Shown one piece after another: positions 34,830 to 46,071 of a stretch of DNA of 64,000 bases. Made by a program: the position numbers and the translations under genes. The stretch is from Rotaria sordida. Its lineage: Eukaryota > Rotifera > Eurotatoria > Philodinida > Philodinidae. Under the pieces are notes generated by a model. That model was not told the DNA's origin. It saw nothing but the letters and a program-made list of their open reading frames with translations, and did no database searches. The first letter of the stretch is position 1. Every line of letters begins with the position of its first letter. The stretch spans positions 62,001 through 126,000 of the forward strand of contig CAJNOL010000428.1 in NCBI GenBank assembly GCA_905250125.1. The letters run 5' to 3'.

Positions 34830-37275
34830 TTAATTAATAAATTGAAGAATAAAAACTTGTCGTTTAATACCTCGATTATTTTTTGCTATACATGTTACTG
34901 TTCGATTTGATTCATATGGATTATTATCATTCGGTGTTATTATATATTCAAATTTATCAGAAAGTATTTCTTCATTCATCAATTCTTTAACATCTCCTAA
35001 TAACCATTGATAAGTAGGCATTGGATTTCCATTTAATGAACAATGTATAAAATTTTCAATATCTTTTTTAATTAATAAATATACATATTCATTTTTATAA
35101 GGTTCTACATAATCAGGTGAACCTAAGAAATAATATTTTATATGATAAATATTATCATTAAATAGATATTAAAGATCTTACTATAAACATCAAGATATAA
35201 ATTAGATGTTAATGAATAACCTTCATTATCATCATTAGTTGTTACACGACAAGTATAGATTCCTGAATGTATATTAGAAACATGTTTAATTCGTAAATAA
35301 TCATAACCAGTTAGTGATGAAATATCTTGTGCAGAATTATTTGGTATAAGAAATATAAACCAAGCTGATAATGCTGAAAATATAGGACATAGTAATGTTA
35401 TTGTATCATTTATTTCAGAATAGATATGTTTTTCTCGATTAGATATTTGACGTGGACCACCACCAACTAATAAAAAAAAATTTTTTATTGAAAATCTAGA
35501 TATTTCTTTTTTTTTCGTTTTTTTGGAAATCGAAATATTTTACCACTAAGAAAATATACTCGAACACCAGCAAGACCATTATGTAATCGAACTATACATT
35601 CATAATAACCTTCATTTTCATGTTTAACATTTTGAAATTCTATATGATTTGAATGTTGTCGTATACGTTCATAATGTTGAACAAAATCAATATGAAAATC
35701 AACTATATCTTCTTTTATATAATTTATATTTTCATCTGGACCACAATATCTTTCTGTATGATTAATATCAATATCAATAAGTGTTTGATCATAACCTTCA
35801 AAACGATAATCAATTAGTTCGGTAGCTAAAACAAAACAAAAAAAATTTTTCATAAAATCTTTTTTATTCAATATGTTTAGAACTTACGATCATTAGTTAT
35901 AAAAAAATGTTTTTCATCAATAATTATTCCATTTTTATCTTTTATTTGACAAATAGCAATTCCTTCATTATTTATTACAAAAGAATCTATAATTAAATTA
36001 GCTTTATTAATTACATTCATTTGACCATTATGATTATATAATATCCATGAAATATGTTCATCATTAGTTAATGGTCTATTTGTCTCACAATTTTGTTCGA
36101 ATTTTGAACCTATTTGTATGAATTGTTTTGATTTTAGTTTCCAATTAATAAGTTCTATATGAAGAGAAAAAAAAAACAAAACAAAATATATTTCTTTTCT
36201 AGATGTTTGATTGATGAGAATTAGATTTTGTTTTTTGTCTTTCATTTCAATGCCACGAAAACGAACTATTTCATCAACATCAAATAAAGTTAAACAACGA
36301 TTACCATCGTATCTTAATTTTAATCATAAATCATATGATTGGAAAGCAAATATTGATTATCGTAAACATCCTGAACTCTATCGAATAGGTCGTGGTGAAC
36401 AAGGTGTTTTAATTTGTCAACCATATAAAAATGAAATATGTCCATATTGGCGTTTTAAAACTGTTGAACAAGCTATTCAATCATCAAATAAAATTTATGA
36501 ACTTTTTTTAAATTATCTTCAACAAAATGATTTTGTCGGAGCTGATATGGCACGAAAATATTTACAAATGGGTTTTACTCGATCAAGACGTTATGCTAAT
36601 CATGCTAGTGGAATAAAATATGATAAAAAAACTTATGATATATTACCACAAGAAGAAGATCATAAGAATAATGAAAAAGCTCAATCAGCAAATATTTTTA
36701 AAGAAAAATGGTTTGAAGCAAAAAATAATGAATTATATAAAGAAATGGCAACTAAACATCGAACTATGTATGAAATAAAATCAACAAGAAACTCAACGAA
36801 GGATTAACCATAAAAGAGAAACGATTAAATTTATTTTGTAAAATATGTCTATGAAATATTGTATATTTTTATTTATTTAAACTAGCTTCTTTCGAATAAA
36901 TTAATCCATGAACGTTTCTGAACTTTGATCATGTAGTTTTAAATAAAGGTCAAATAAGAATTTTTTTTCTATAGTAAAAAAGCAACACTAGTAAATCTAT
37001 TATGTGTACAATGTAACATAAACTGAATTTCCGGAACAATACACAATCCATGATAAAAGTCAATAAATAAAATATACTATCTAGTCTATTTCATAGAATT
37101 CACTTTTTATTATCACAGTAAACGGAACGTTATATTTGCGATGTATAAGTTTTCAAAGAAAAGAAAAAAACTTATCAATTCTCTTCTATTATCGAACAAT
37201 CAAAATTGATTTACCTGCAACAATAGAAGTTATGCAAATAGCCATATAGATAAAGATAAAAATACTTTTCATCAT
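34830..37275 (-). CDS. Secreted protein with four Ig-like domains (Ig protein B)
   Basis: Five exons (37275-37215, 36154-35888, 35825-35544, 35466-35182, 35122-34830) give 395 residues. Exon 1 is only a signal peptide (MMKSIFIFIYMAICITSIVA). Each following exon encodes one Ig-like domain with its cysteine pair: FEQNCE/AICQIK, ERYCGP/GYYECIV, LLCPIF/GIYTCRV, FIHCSL/VTCIAKNN. Every intron is in phase 1, the classic arrangement of shuffled Ig exons. There is no TM segment and no obvious GPI signal; the protein ends in FILQFIN directly after the last domain, so it is probably secreted unless a further exon was missed. Intron 1 (1.06 kb) contains the DUF4385 gene on the opposite strand. No orthologue is recognised. 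Confidence 0.75.
36250..36807 (+). CDS. DUF4385 family protein, intronless, nested antisense
   Basis: 185 residues in one exon. The start is ATG at 36250 (MPRKRTISS), preferred over an in-frame upstream ATG at 36211 because homology-like sequence begins after it. Seen: YDWKANIDYRKHPELYRIGR, GEQGVLICQPYKNEI, PYWRFKT, FVGADMARKYLQMGFTRSRR, YANHASGIKYD and FKEKWFEAK, which I recognise as the DUF4385 pattern. The family has no assigned function and is best known from bacteria, phages, fungi and algae rather than animals. The whole gene lies within intron 1 of Ig protein B on the opposite strand. Codon use is as AT-rich as the neighbours, so any transfer is old. Confidence 0.85.
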   Translation: MPRKRTISSTSNKVKQRLPSYLNFNHKSYDWKANIDYRKHPELYRIGRGEQGVLICQPYKNEICPYWRFKTVEQAIQSSNKIYELFLNYLQQNDFVGADMARKYLQMGFTRSRRYANHASGIKYDKKTYDILPQEEDHKNNEKAQSANIFKEKWFEAKNNELYKEMATKHRTMYEIKSTRNSTKD

Positions 37276-37822
37276 ATCTTGATTGTAAAACTTAGACTTT
37301 TTTTTCGTAGAAACACTATTTTTGATTTGCCGCCAGTATCACATTTCATTCTTTTATTTGCTTACTTCCAAAATCATATTAAGAAATTAACAAATCAAAA
37401 AATAAAATGAAAAAAGTAGATCTATTGAAGTTTTTTTTTTTTTTCTTAAAATAATGTCGTACGAAATAAAAGAAAATTAGAAGAGAAATGATATAAATAG
37501 ATGCTTAATATATGCAAAAAAAAACGATAATCATTTAATTGAGATAATAGGTATGAAATATTGAGAATATTTTCTTGAACACATTGTAATAAACAAGAAA
37601 TTATTCGAAATAATAAGACAGGAAAAAAAAGAGGCAACAACATTCATGAATGATATTTTGTTTTTTTGAATAGATGAACATATTCCATGAAAATATATCT
37701 GAATATCTTTCATACAAGCTAAAAAATATTTTCAATCAAGAAAACGACAACAAAAAATAAATGTCTGAATAAATAATTCAATAGATCATATATATTGTTA
37801 TTTTTGAATAAGACTATTGTTA
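37276..37822. other. Gap between Ig protein B and tetraspanin B
   Basis: About 550 bp, AT-rich. It should carry the Ig protein B promoter. No element is recognised. Confidence 0.45.
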
Positions 37823-39089
37823 TTATTGACGGTACTTAGAACCTTTTTTCGTACGACAACATAAAGCCAAAGCAACAATGAATGCAGTTAACTAAAACAA
37901 ATAAATATTAAGAAAAAAAAAGCAAAAAGAAAATACTTCTATCAAAACTAATACTTACTTCAATGACAAGAATAATAACAGCACCTACAATAATCCATGT
38001 CTTAGCAGTATCAATTAAATTCAAAAATTTATCAAAACATCCCTTAAAAATATATATATATATAAACTTTTATCTAGCATTATACAATCAAATAAACTGA
38101 CCATTTCATTTATATGAGTTCCATTGACAGCACAATAAGCAACAGATTGTAATTTGTCAAAAGGTAAATTATTCCAATCTTCTGTAAAAACATTACTAAT
38201 ATTACAACATGTTATTGGATACGTAAAGTTTTTATAACCATTTCCCATAGTTGAAGCCCATGGATTTGTTTTGTTCCATTTTGTTGTGTTAATAAAATCA
38301 AATTTACTATCAACACCACAACATTTAAACTAAAAAAAACCAAAAAAAGAAAGGAATATAATATTTACTTTAAATTTATTTCTTTCAAACTACTTACATT
38401 ATACATAATAAAATCCCAAGCAATTGATATTGCTGATGGTTTTGGTAGAGCACTATTACTTTGTAATCCAAATGGACCTTCATATGTATTTCGAATAGCT
38501 TCTTTTAATTTCGGTGTAAAAGTTTCTCGAAATTTTGATTTAAAAGCAACAAAATAAATTGTTATAGCTATTTCAAAAAGTATTATGATTCCAACAATAA
38601 TAGCATACTAAAATTTGAAAAATTCATAAGATATAAGGAAAAAAAAACAAAAAATTTTAACTTACAATTATTAAAAATATTTTCACTTGTTTCATAGCAC
38701 CACAACAACCAAGAAATCCCATAATTAAAAGAATAGAACCAAGAACAATAATAACAATTGCTATAACTTCAAGATATGATAAACCTTTTTCAACTCCAGG
38801 ATCTAAACAACAACATAAAATCATGTATTTTGTTTTCTTTTCTTTATTTCAAAATCTACTAGAATTAATTGGTAGAATTTCTTTTATTTTTTTAAGTGAT
38901 GGATCAACCACAACATAAATTCCAAGTGCTAATAATGCGAGACCAATTAACTAATAATCAAATTCAAATAAATGTTATTTCTGAACCAAAAAAAAAAGAA
39001 TTAAATTAACTTACAAAAAAGATCAAATTGAAAACTACAATTATAAAACGCATTGTCTTCATTCCACAACTCATTCCACCGTGACCCAT
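37823..39089 (-). CDS. Tetraspanin B
   Basis: Four-pass membrane protein starting MGHGGMSCGMKTMRF at 39089 and ending KKGSKYRQ at 37823. TM1 (IIVVFNLIFFLIGLALLALG), TM2 (VIAIVIIVLGSILLIMGFLG then CCGAMK), TM3 (IVGIIILFEIAITIYFV), a large loop with NFKCCGVDS, ITCCNIS, AYCAVNG and MGCFDK, and TM4 (WIIVGAVIILVIELTAFIVA). This is the six-cysteine CCG class, of general CD63/CD9 type. Introns fall at positions matching tetraspanin A, and both start MGHGGMS, so they are paralogues. The cytoplasmic tail lacks the PPxY motif of A and instead ends in a basic cluster. Confidence 0.92.
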
Positions 39090-41209
39090 CTTGTTTTATA
39101 ATAATATTTTTCAATATCTACGTATGTAATCTGGAAAAATAGAAGTAAAAAGAAAAAAAAGACAATTCTTGTTTTTTAACAAATATATCCTCTCATAAAT
39201 AAAAGGAAATGAATACTAAAAAGAAAAGAACAACATACTAAATCACGATTTGTTGACTAGTACATGTCGACTTTTATATTACTCACAGGCAAAATTGCAT
39301 CTCTTTTTTTTCTCTCACGTTTAGAATAAAGAGAAAAAAGAAAGATTCATTCTACTAAAAACTTTCTCTTTTTTTTTTGATCGATGTTATTAAACGAGTT
39401 TTGACAGTACACTGAGTAACTAATGTTGTAACCGAAGAAAGCTTAATTTCCTCTAAGCATGTTCGACTTCCCATAGAACATTTGAGAACGATACAAGCGC
39501 TGAAATGCATCACTGGCAAAAAAGGGGCTTATAAGGTGCTGAGACCGTCTAGAATTTTTTTTTCTAGTTACACAACTATTACTAACAAAAAAAATTATAC
39601 CATAACAGGAAGAGCGAATAGATGGCAAAGAAATATGGCCATATAAAGTACACATTTTACGAGAATAATAATAATTAATGAGTTTTGTTTATTTGAGGAA
39701 GAAATAACGATTCCATAGAAAACTGTTAACGCTTAAAAAAAATTTTACCATGCATGAATATATGTTGTACATGACATAAATCCAAACAAAAAATAAAGAA
39801 CTAAGCAAATTAATCATTTTTATTTATCAGAAAGCACTTTTTTTCTTAAGTGTTTTGTGTGGATTAAATATTTAATAGTCCTCACCTATGTCATTGAGAA
39901 AAAGAATCATGCTCTCATTTCTTTTTCTTCAACCTACTATAATATAATAACATAAATATGTTTTAGCATTAATAATATTTGAATGCATCATACTGATAAT
40001 AGACAGTAAAGTTCAGTAAATATTTGTCTAGGTTTTTTTTCTGATAGACAATTTGTCATATTCAAAATAATCTTTATTATTTCTGACTAATATTTCTAGT
40101 AGAAATTCATAATTGCATCATCACAATAAAGAAAATTCTGTAAACTCGATTTAAATTAACTGTTATAAAGTGTGAAGTACTGGGTTTCTTCTTTAATTTA
40201 AACTATCAATAGTGAAGTAAACAGTTAATGACATGATTTCATAATTAACTGTGAAAAAAATGATCAATATGAATTGTGTAATAAAAGTAGATAAATACTA
40301 CATATACTATATTTTCATTTGAATATAATATATTGACATGTTTTTGCATAGACCAATGCTGCTTCCTTACTACGAAAATAATACAATATCGAAAGAAAAA
40401 GAAAAGAAAAAAAACATGATGAAATTAGGCGATAAATGCTTATAAATCATATAATTCATTCTACCGTATAGATTTGACATTCTTCTCTTCATAAATACAC
40501 TATATACACTGTTGACATTGGTACTGAATGCAAAACATGAGAAGTGTTTCTCTCACTATTTATATGAAAGGATGTTTTTACATTTTTTTGAATTAAACAG
40601 AATTTTAATATTTATCGAAAGAAAAACAAGTCAATATATGAAACAAAATACACGTTTTTTTTTCTCTTATGTAAACTATATATATATACTCTAGAATTAG
40701 AACTGAATCGTTCATCAAAAGTTAGTGGATCACAAGAATACTTTTGATTTCTTTCTCCAACTACCGGATTATATCAAGATCTGTGCTCAGGTGTTCATAG
40801 AATATTCATGATAAAAAAAAATCAAATAATATTACATGCTCGTATATTTGATGATGTACATGTATATCTTGAACGTTTTCCTTTCCTTTCTTCTGTCTCT
40901 TTCACATAAATCATTATGCAGCTTTTCAAACAGACTGTCAAAATTATTACAACTTTTTTCTTCTCTTCCGTCATTATAAGTGCTGGGTTGTTCAAGAAAA
41001 AAAATAATAAATGTGTGGAACCAGAGAAAATCAGTGCGCAATGAGAGCGTTAGAAATAGGAAGAAAAAAAAGGTAATGATGCCGGCTAGATATGCTAAAA
41101 AACTATATCAACGAAGAGAAGATGGCATTATTCTACTAAACTGTCACTCATGTTCATAGATTTTATAACAGTGAAAAATGGTGACGAAGATGATAAATGA
41201 ACATGTCAC
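39090..41209. other. Gene-free region, nothing recognised
   Basis: About 2.1 kb upstream of tetraspanin B. Short open frames only. No gene or repeat could be supported. Confidence 0.45.
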
Positions 41210-41211
41210 TA

Positions 41212-42167
41212 CAGGGTGTCACATAACCGTTGCATTCCCCTTCTACGACTTAAAGGACAGATAATATCACAAAGTATTTATACCAGATTAAAGTATGTCA
41301 AAAACTGAATTTATTGGTACTAAATAGTAAAGATTATAAAGACCTTTTAATGTCGAACTTAAGACATTTTCAGAAATTTTATACTTTTTTGGTGTAGAAA
41401 AGTAAAGTTCCAGTAATTCAAAAATAGAGTAAAACATTTTTTTGGTTGGATATTTTCATATGGTTCAATAGAGCTCGTCGAGCTCTACAAAACTATATAT
41501 GTCAAAAAAATTTTGAGTCATCTTTTTGAGATAAAAAATTCAAAAACCTATTTGAAAAACCTCAAAAACTATTAAAAAATTCATTCTTTTCATATGGAAG
41601 AAAAACACTCGATTTTTCAATGAAATTAGCTTTTTTCATTACTTATACCACCTTAGACGTTTCGAAATGTGCTCATTTCATGCAGTTTTTCACGCAGCAT
41701 CGAAAGCGTATTTCGAAACGTCTAAGGTGGCGTAAGTAATGAAAAAAGCTAATTTCATTGAGAAATCGAGTGTTTTTTCTTCCATATGAAAAAAATGAAT
41801 TTTTTAATAGTTTTTTTGAGGTTTTCCAAATAGGTTTTTGAATTTTTTATCTTAAAAAGATGACTCAACATTTTTTTGAAATATAGTTTTGTAGAGCTCG
41901 ACGAGCTCTATTGAACCATATGAAAATATCCAACCAAAAAAATGTTTTACTCTATTTTTGAATTACTGGAACTTTACTTTTCTACACCAAAAAAGTATAA
42001 AATTTCTGAAAATGTCTTAAGTTCGACATTAAAAGGTCTTTATAATCTTTACTATTTAGTACCAATAAATCCACTTTTTGACACGTTTTAATCTGGTATA
42101 AATACTTTGTGATATTATCTGTCCTTTAAGTCGTAGAGGAAAGAAGCAAAGGTTATGTGACACCCTG
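41212..42167. mobile_element. Near-perfect palindromic MITE with TA target-site duplication (956 bp)
   Basis: The element begins CAGGGTGTCACATAACC and ends with its reverse complement. It is flanked by TA at 41210-41211 and TA at 42168-42169. The two arms are about 455 bp each and almost identical along their whole length, around a loop of about 40 bp at 41669-41709. There is no coding capacity. TA duplication and CAGGG termini fit a non-autonomous member of the Tc1/mariner (ITm) group. Each arm also contains a small internal palindrome, GAGCTCGTCGAGCTC. The near-identity of the arms implies recent insertion or ongoing arm-to-arm correction. Confidence 0.93.
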
Positions 42168-43162
42168 TATATAAAACCTATCATTAATTCTTTGTAGGAG
42201 AAGATTATTTAAAATAAAACAAAAGAAAGATTTAAATTTGAAATGATACAAAATCAAAGAAACAAATAAAAATTGATGATGGCTTCTCTTGTACAATTGT
42301 AAATCTATATGTACAAAATCACTAAAGTCTAATTCAAAGTTGTTCTATGCCTATAAAATATCTATTCTAATGAAGCTATCACATAATGAATAAATGCAAA
42401 AAATTGGATATTCGATAGTTCCATCTAAGAGAACTTTATGACTTTTAATGTATGATAACGAGACAAGAAAAACTCATTAGTAAGTTGTAAAAAACATAGT
42501 CATAGTTTTTCTTTCTTCAAAATAAAAATTTGACTGTAACTTGTAACATGATATTTTCTATGTTCTAATTTTCTCAAAGAACCAAATATATATATTTTTT
42601 TTGTGTTGATATATAAAAATTAGAGAGAATATTATACATGTGATATGTATTTACGTGCTTCGTTAACATCTATTTATGGCATGTTTTATATATCGCAGAC
42701 AAAAAATTGAAGTCAAGTTATATTCTATAGAAGAAAAAATCGGATTTTAATGTTTAAGATAAAGAAAGATCTCTTTGCTTAATTCATGACTGTTTGAATA
42801 TTATCAAGAACGTTCTAGACATTGTCATAAAGAAAAAGAACATAGTAGATGATGACGTTTGCTTAGACATTAAATAGACTAATTTTTAAAAAAAATTTTT
42901 TCTTTTAAAACTACCCACTTTCTTGATTGCTTTTTTCTTTTTTTTTTCAAGTTTCACTCGTAGGAAATTTCATTTCTTTCTTTTTTTTTCCTATTGTTGC
43001 CGAGTGTTAAATGCAACAACACTTAGGCGAGAAAATTAAATATTTTTACTAAAAAACAGAGAAGCTGAACATTTATTCTTCTTTTATTTTTTTGATAACA
43101 TCATCTTTTCTTATTATATATAGTTTTAGTTACTTTACTGGTCAAATCTATTTTCTTTTATT
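42168..43162. other. Upstream region of WDR86
   Basis: About 1 kb, AT-rich, with pyrimidine runs at 42900-43000 and 43075-43110. Probable promoter and 5'UTR of WDR86. No element is recognised. Confidence 0.45.
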
Positions 43163-45043
43163 ATGGGTAGTGCAGCATCAAAAAGTCGAACTCGAGGTGT
43201 TCGTGATTGGCTTGTACAAACATTAGATGAACATGAAAGTGCTATCAATTATATGATATTAAGTAATGATGGTAGTGTTCTTGCTACAGGTTCTGATGAT
43301 CATAATATTCGTTTATGGAGCGCTAAAACAACACCAGTTGAATGTCTTAGTGTATTAATTGGTCATGTTGATTATATTACATGTATTCTTATTGATGAAA
43401 ATTTTTTAGTTAGTGCTAGTGCTGATCGTACAATGAGAAAATGGGATATGACAAATGGTGAATGTGTATTTATCTATTCAGGTCATACATCACTTATAAA
43501 TCGAATTGTTTGTACGGGTAAGTTAAATCATATTTTTAAAGATTAAATTAAAACAATAATAAAATGAAGATGAATTAAAAACAAAAGAAAAATAAAATTC
43601 AAGAACTTTATACTTTGAAAAAAGTTGAAGCATTAAAAAAAAAATGAGCGCTTTTCTCAGTACGTATTTACACTTTCATTTCAAGGTCTAATTAGATATT
43701 TTTTTTGCGTAGCAAAAAAAAAAGAAAGAAGTTTTCTTTTGTTTTTTTTTTCTTCATTTTAATCAGCACTAAAGTTCATTCAACATATGAAAATTTTTTT
43801 TTTCTGTTACTTCACCCTATTTCATCTTCTTGGAGAAAAAATAATAATAAATTTTAATTTTCTCAAGTTCTTAAATAAAGAAAAACAAAAAGCAAGAATT
43901 CTATTCGAATTATTATTATAGGAGATTTTCTCTTTTCAACATCATATGATCGTACAGCTCGATGTTGGGATTTTGATACTGGTGCATGTGTACGTGTATT
44001 TCGTGGTCATAAACATGGAATATTACCAATATTATTTATTCCAGCTGAACATAATGGTGATGGTGATGACGATTTTGAAGAAGATATGGATATCTATACA
44101 AAAGATTTAATTATAACTGGTTCACAAGATACAACAGCTAAAACATGGTCATTTGAAAGTGGTGAATGTTTAAAAACATTTCGTGGCCATACGGGAGCAA
44201 TACTTTGTTTAGCAACTGATCAACTTGGTAAAATTTTATTTACAGGATCAGGTGATAATACAATTCGTGCATGGGATATTTATCGTGGAACAGAATTACA
44301 TATTTATGATCAACATCAAGCAGCAATTATAAATCTTCTTGTAAGAAGAATATAAAATGAGATTAGAAATAGATTTATTTAATTTTCTTCTTATTTTAGT
44401 GCATAAATAAATTACTTTTTTCTATAAGTGCTGATCATACAGCACGTTGTTGGGTTGTTGATGTTGGTGATTGTACAAGAATTTATAAAGGACATAGACA
44501 TACTGTTTCGTGTATTCAAGTTTATAATGGTTTTCGTATGTTATATTAATATTTAATTTTTCATGTAAAACTTTTTCTTGTTTTCTTTTTTTTTGTGAAT
44601 AGTTTTTACTGGTTGTGGTGATGCAATAGTACGATGTTTTGATGCACGTTCTGGTGTTTTAAAACGTATGTTTAAATCACATACACTTGCTGTTAATTGT
44701 TTACAGGTAAATCTTTTTTTTTCTTTTGTAATTGATTATTAGAGTCCGTTAGATCCTACCGGAATCAATCTGAAGATCTCTATTGATTATACATATTTTT
44801 GTTTATGAATTATTTATTGTTTAGATTGTTGATGAAAGATTATTTAGTGGTTCTGTTGATGGTACATTAAAAGTTTGGGATATAAGTGATCTTAAAGGAC
44901 ATATTGTGCCAGATGCGAAATTAGTAGCTAGTCAATTTAAAACGACAAGTGGTGAACAAATTAGTGTAGAAAATCGATCAGATGTTGATTCTGGTATCGA
45001 CGATCGTGAATATCGCGATCGACGTGCACAAAATATGGTTTGA
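43163..45043 (+). CDS. WDR86: WD repeat-containing protein 86, N-myristoylation motif
   Basis: Beta-propeller protein of about 440 residues. Exons: 43163-43517, 43922-44340, 44400 to about 44534, about 44603-44706, and about 44825 to TGA 45041-45043. Eight WD-like blades: GSDDHNIRLWS, SADRTMRKWD, STSYDRTARCWD, GSQDTTAKTWS, GSGDNTIRAWD, SADHTARCWV, GCGDAIVRCFD, GSVDGTLKVWD. Order and spacing, GHTSLINRIV after blade 2 and an acidic insert (GDGDDDFEED) before blade 4 fit WDR86. The N-terminus MGSAAS meets the myristoylation consensus. The C-tail is charged (DDREYRDRRAQ). It converges with the two-TM gene, 125 bp away. Confidence 0.85.
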
Positions 45044-45168
45044 AAAAGAAAAAGAAAAGAAAATATTCATTTGATGAAATCTAAATTATAAGTTTTTCCT
45101 TTTTTGGCTTCATTTTCAGAAATAAATCTACATATATATTTAATTTTATTACAGTTTTATGTTTATTT

Positions 45169-46071
45169 TTAAACATATGTCACAGTACCACGAATAAAAG
45201 CAGGTCGTTGTGTTCGATGAGTTATCCAAATACATCGTGTTGGACTTGTTTGCGATTGAGTTGATGACATTGATAAATTTGTTGTCGGCAATGATAATGT
45301 ATGAGATTGTAAAGATGATATTGGAAGAGACGTAGTTGATTGACGAACACCAAGTGTTTTAACAAAATCATCATAAGATGGAGGCGGTAATGATGATGAT
45401 GGATCATTGTCAATGATACTGATATCTGGATGAGAGGGAAAAAGTTCTTTATATGATGGTAAATCAGTGTTATCACCCATGATAAGACTACAATAAGATA
45501 CAAAAATATGAATATATTAGTTATTTATTTTTAATAAAAACAAAATTATATATACTCAGAATTAACATCAGTATTTGATGCTAACGCCAAATCATAAGCT
45601 TCTTGTCGTTCACGTAATCTCTGAATTAACAATAATTTCAATTAAAATGAATTAAAAAAAAACAAAAACAAAAACAAAAACAAAAAACAAAAGAATATAT
45701 GTTCTTTTTCTTACTTGAATAAGTCGACGCCTAGTTTGCATGATTGTTAAATAACGTCGTAATGTTTGACATGTACGTAAAAATGAAACAACAGCAATAG
45801 TTAATAAAATAGCAGCAATAATATTTGAGCCTTTTTTTTTGTTTGATACATTATTTATCGATAATTGAAATAGAAAAAGTGCAATAGCAAATAAAAATAA
45901 AGAAAATGTAAAACGACATAATATGCTTGATACAAATTTGCAAGCACTCATATGAATAGCAGTATGTGTTGTTGTATGATGTTGTCCATTTGTTGATGAT
46001 GTTGGACGACTACGAGTATGTGAATGAAAAAGTTGTCCCTGTTGACGATAATATGGCATAAAAATCACCAT
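45169..46071 (-). CDS. Unrecognised two-TM protein with PY motifs
   Basis: Three exons: one starting MVIFMPYYRQQGQ at 46071 and ending at a GTAAGA donor near 45717, one of about 65 nt (RLRERQEAYDLALASNTDV), and 45488-45169. The N-terminal part is Ser/Thr/His-rich. There are two hydrophobic helices (FVSSILCRFTFSLFLFAIAL and about ten residues on, and IIAAILLTIAVVSFL), then a basic stretch with RRRLIQ. The cytoplasmic tail has LPSYKEL and LPPPSYDDF, i.e. one LPxY and one PPxY motif, typical of proteins that recruit Nedd4-family ubiquitin ligases. Ser/Thr-rich before the end. I do not recognise an orthologue; a trafficking adaptor is a guess. Confidence 0.7.
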
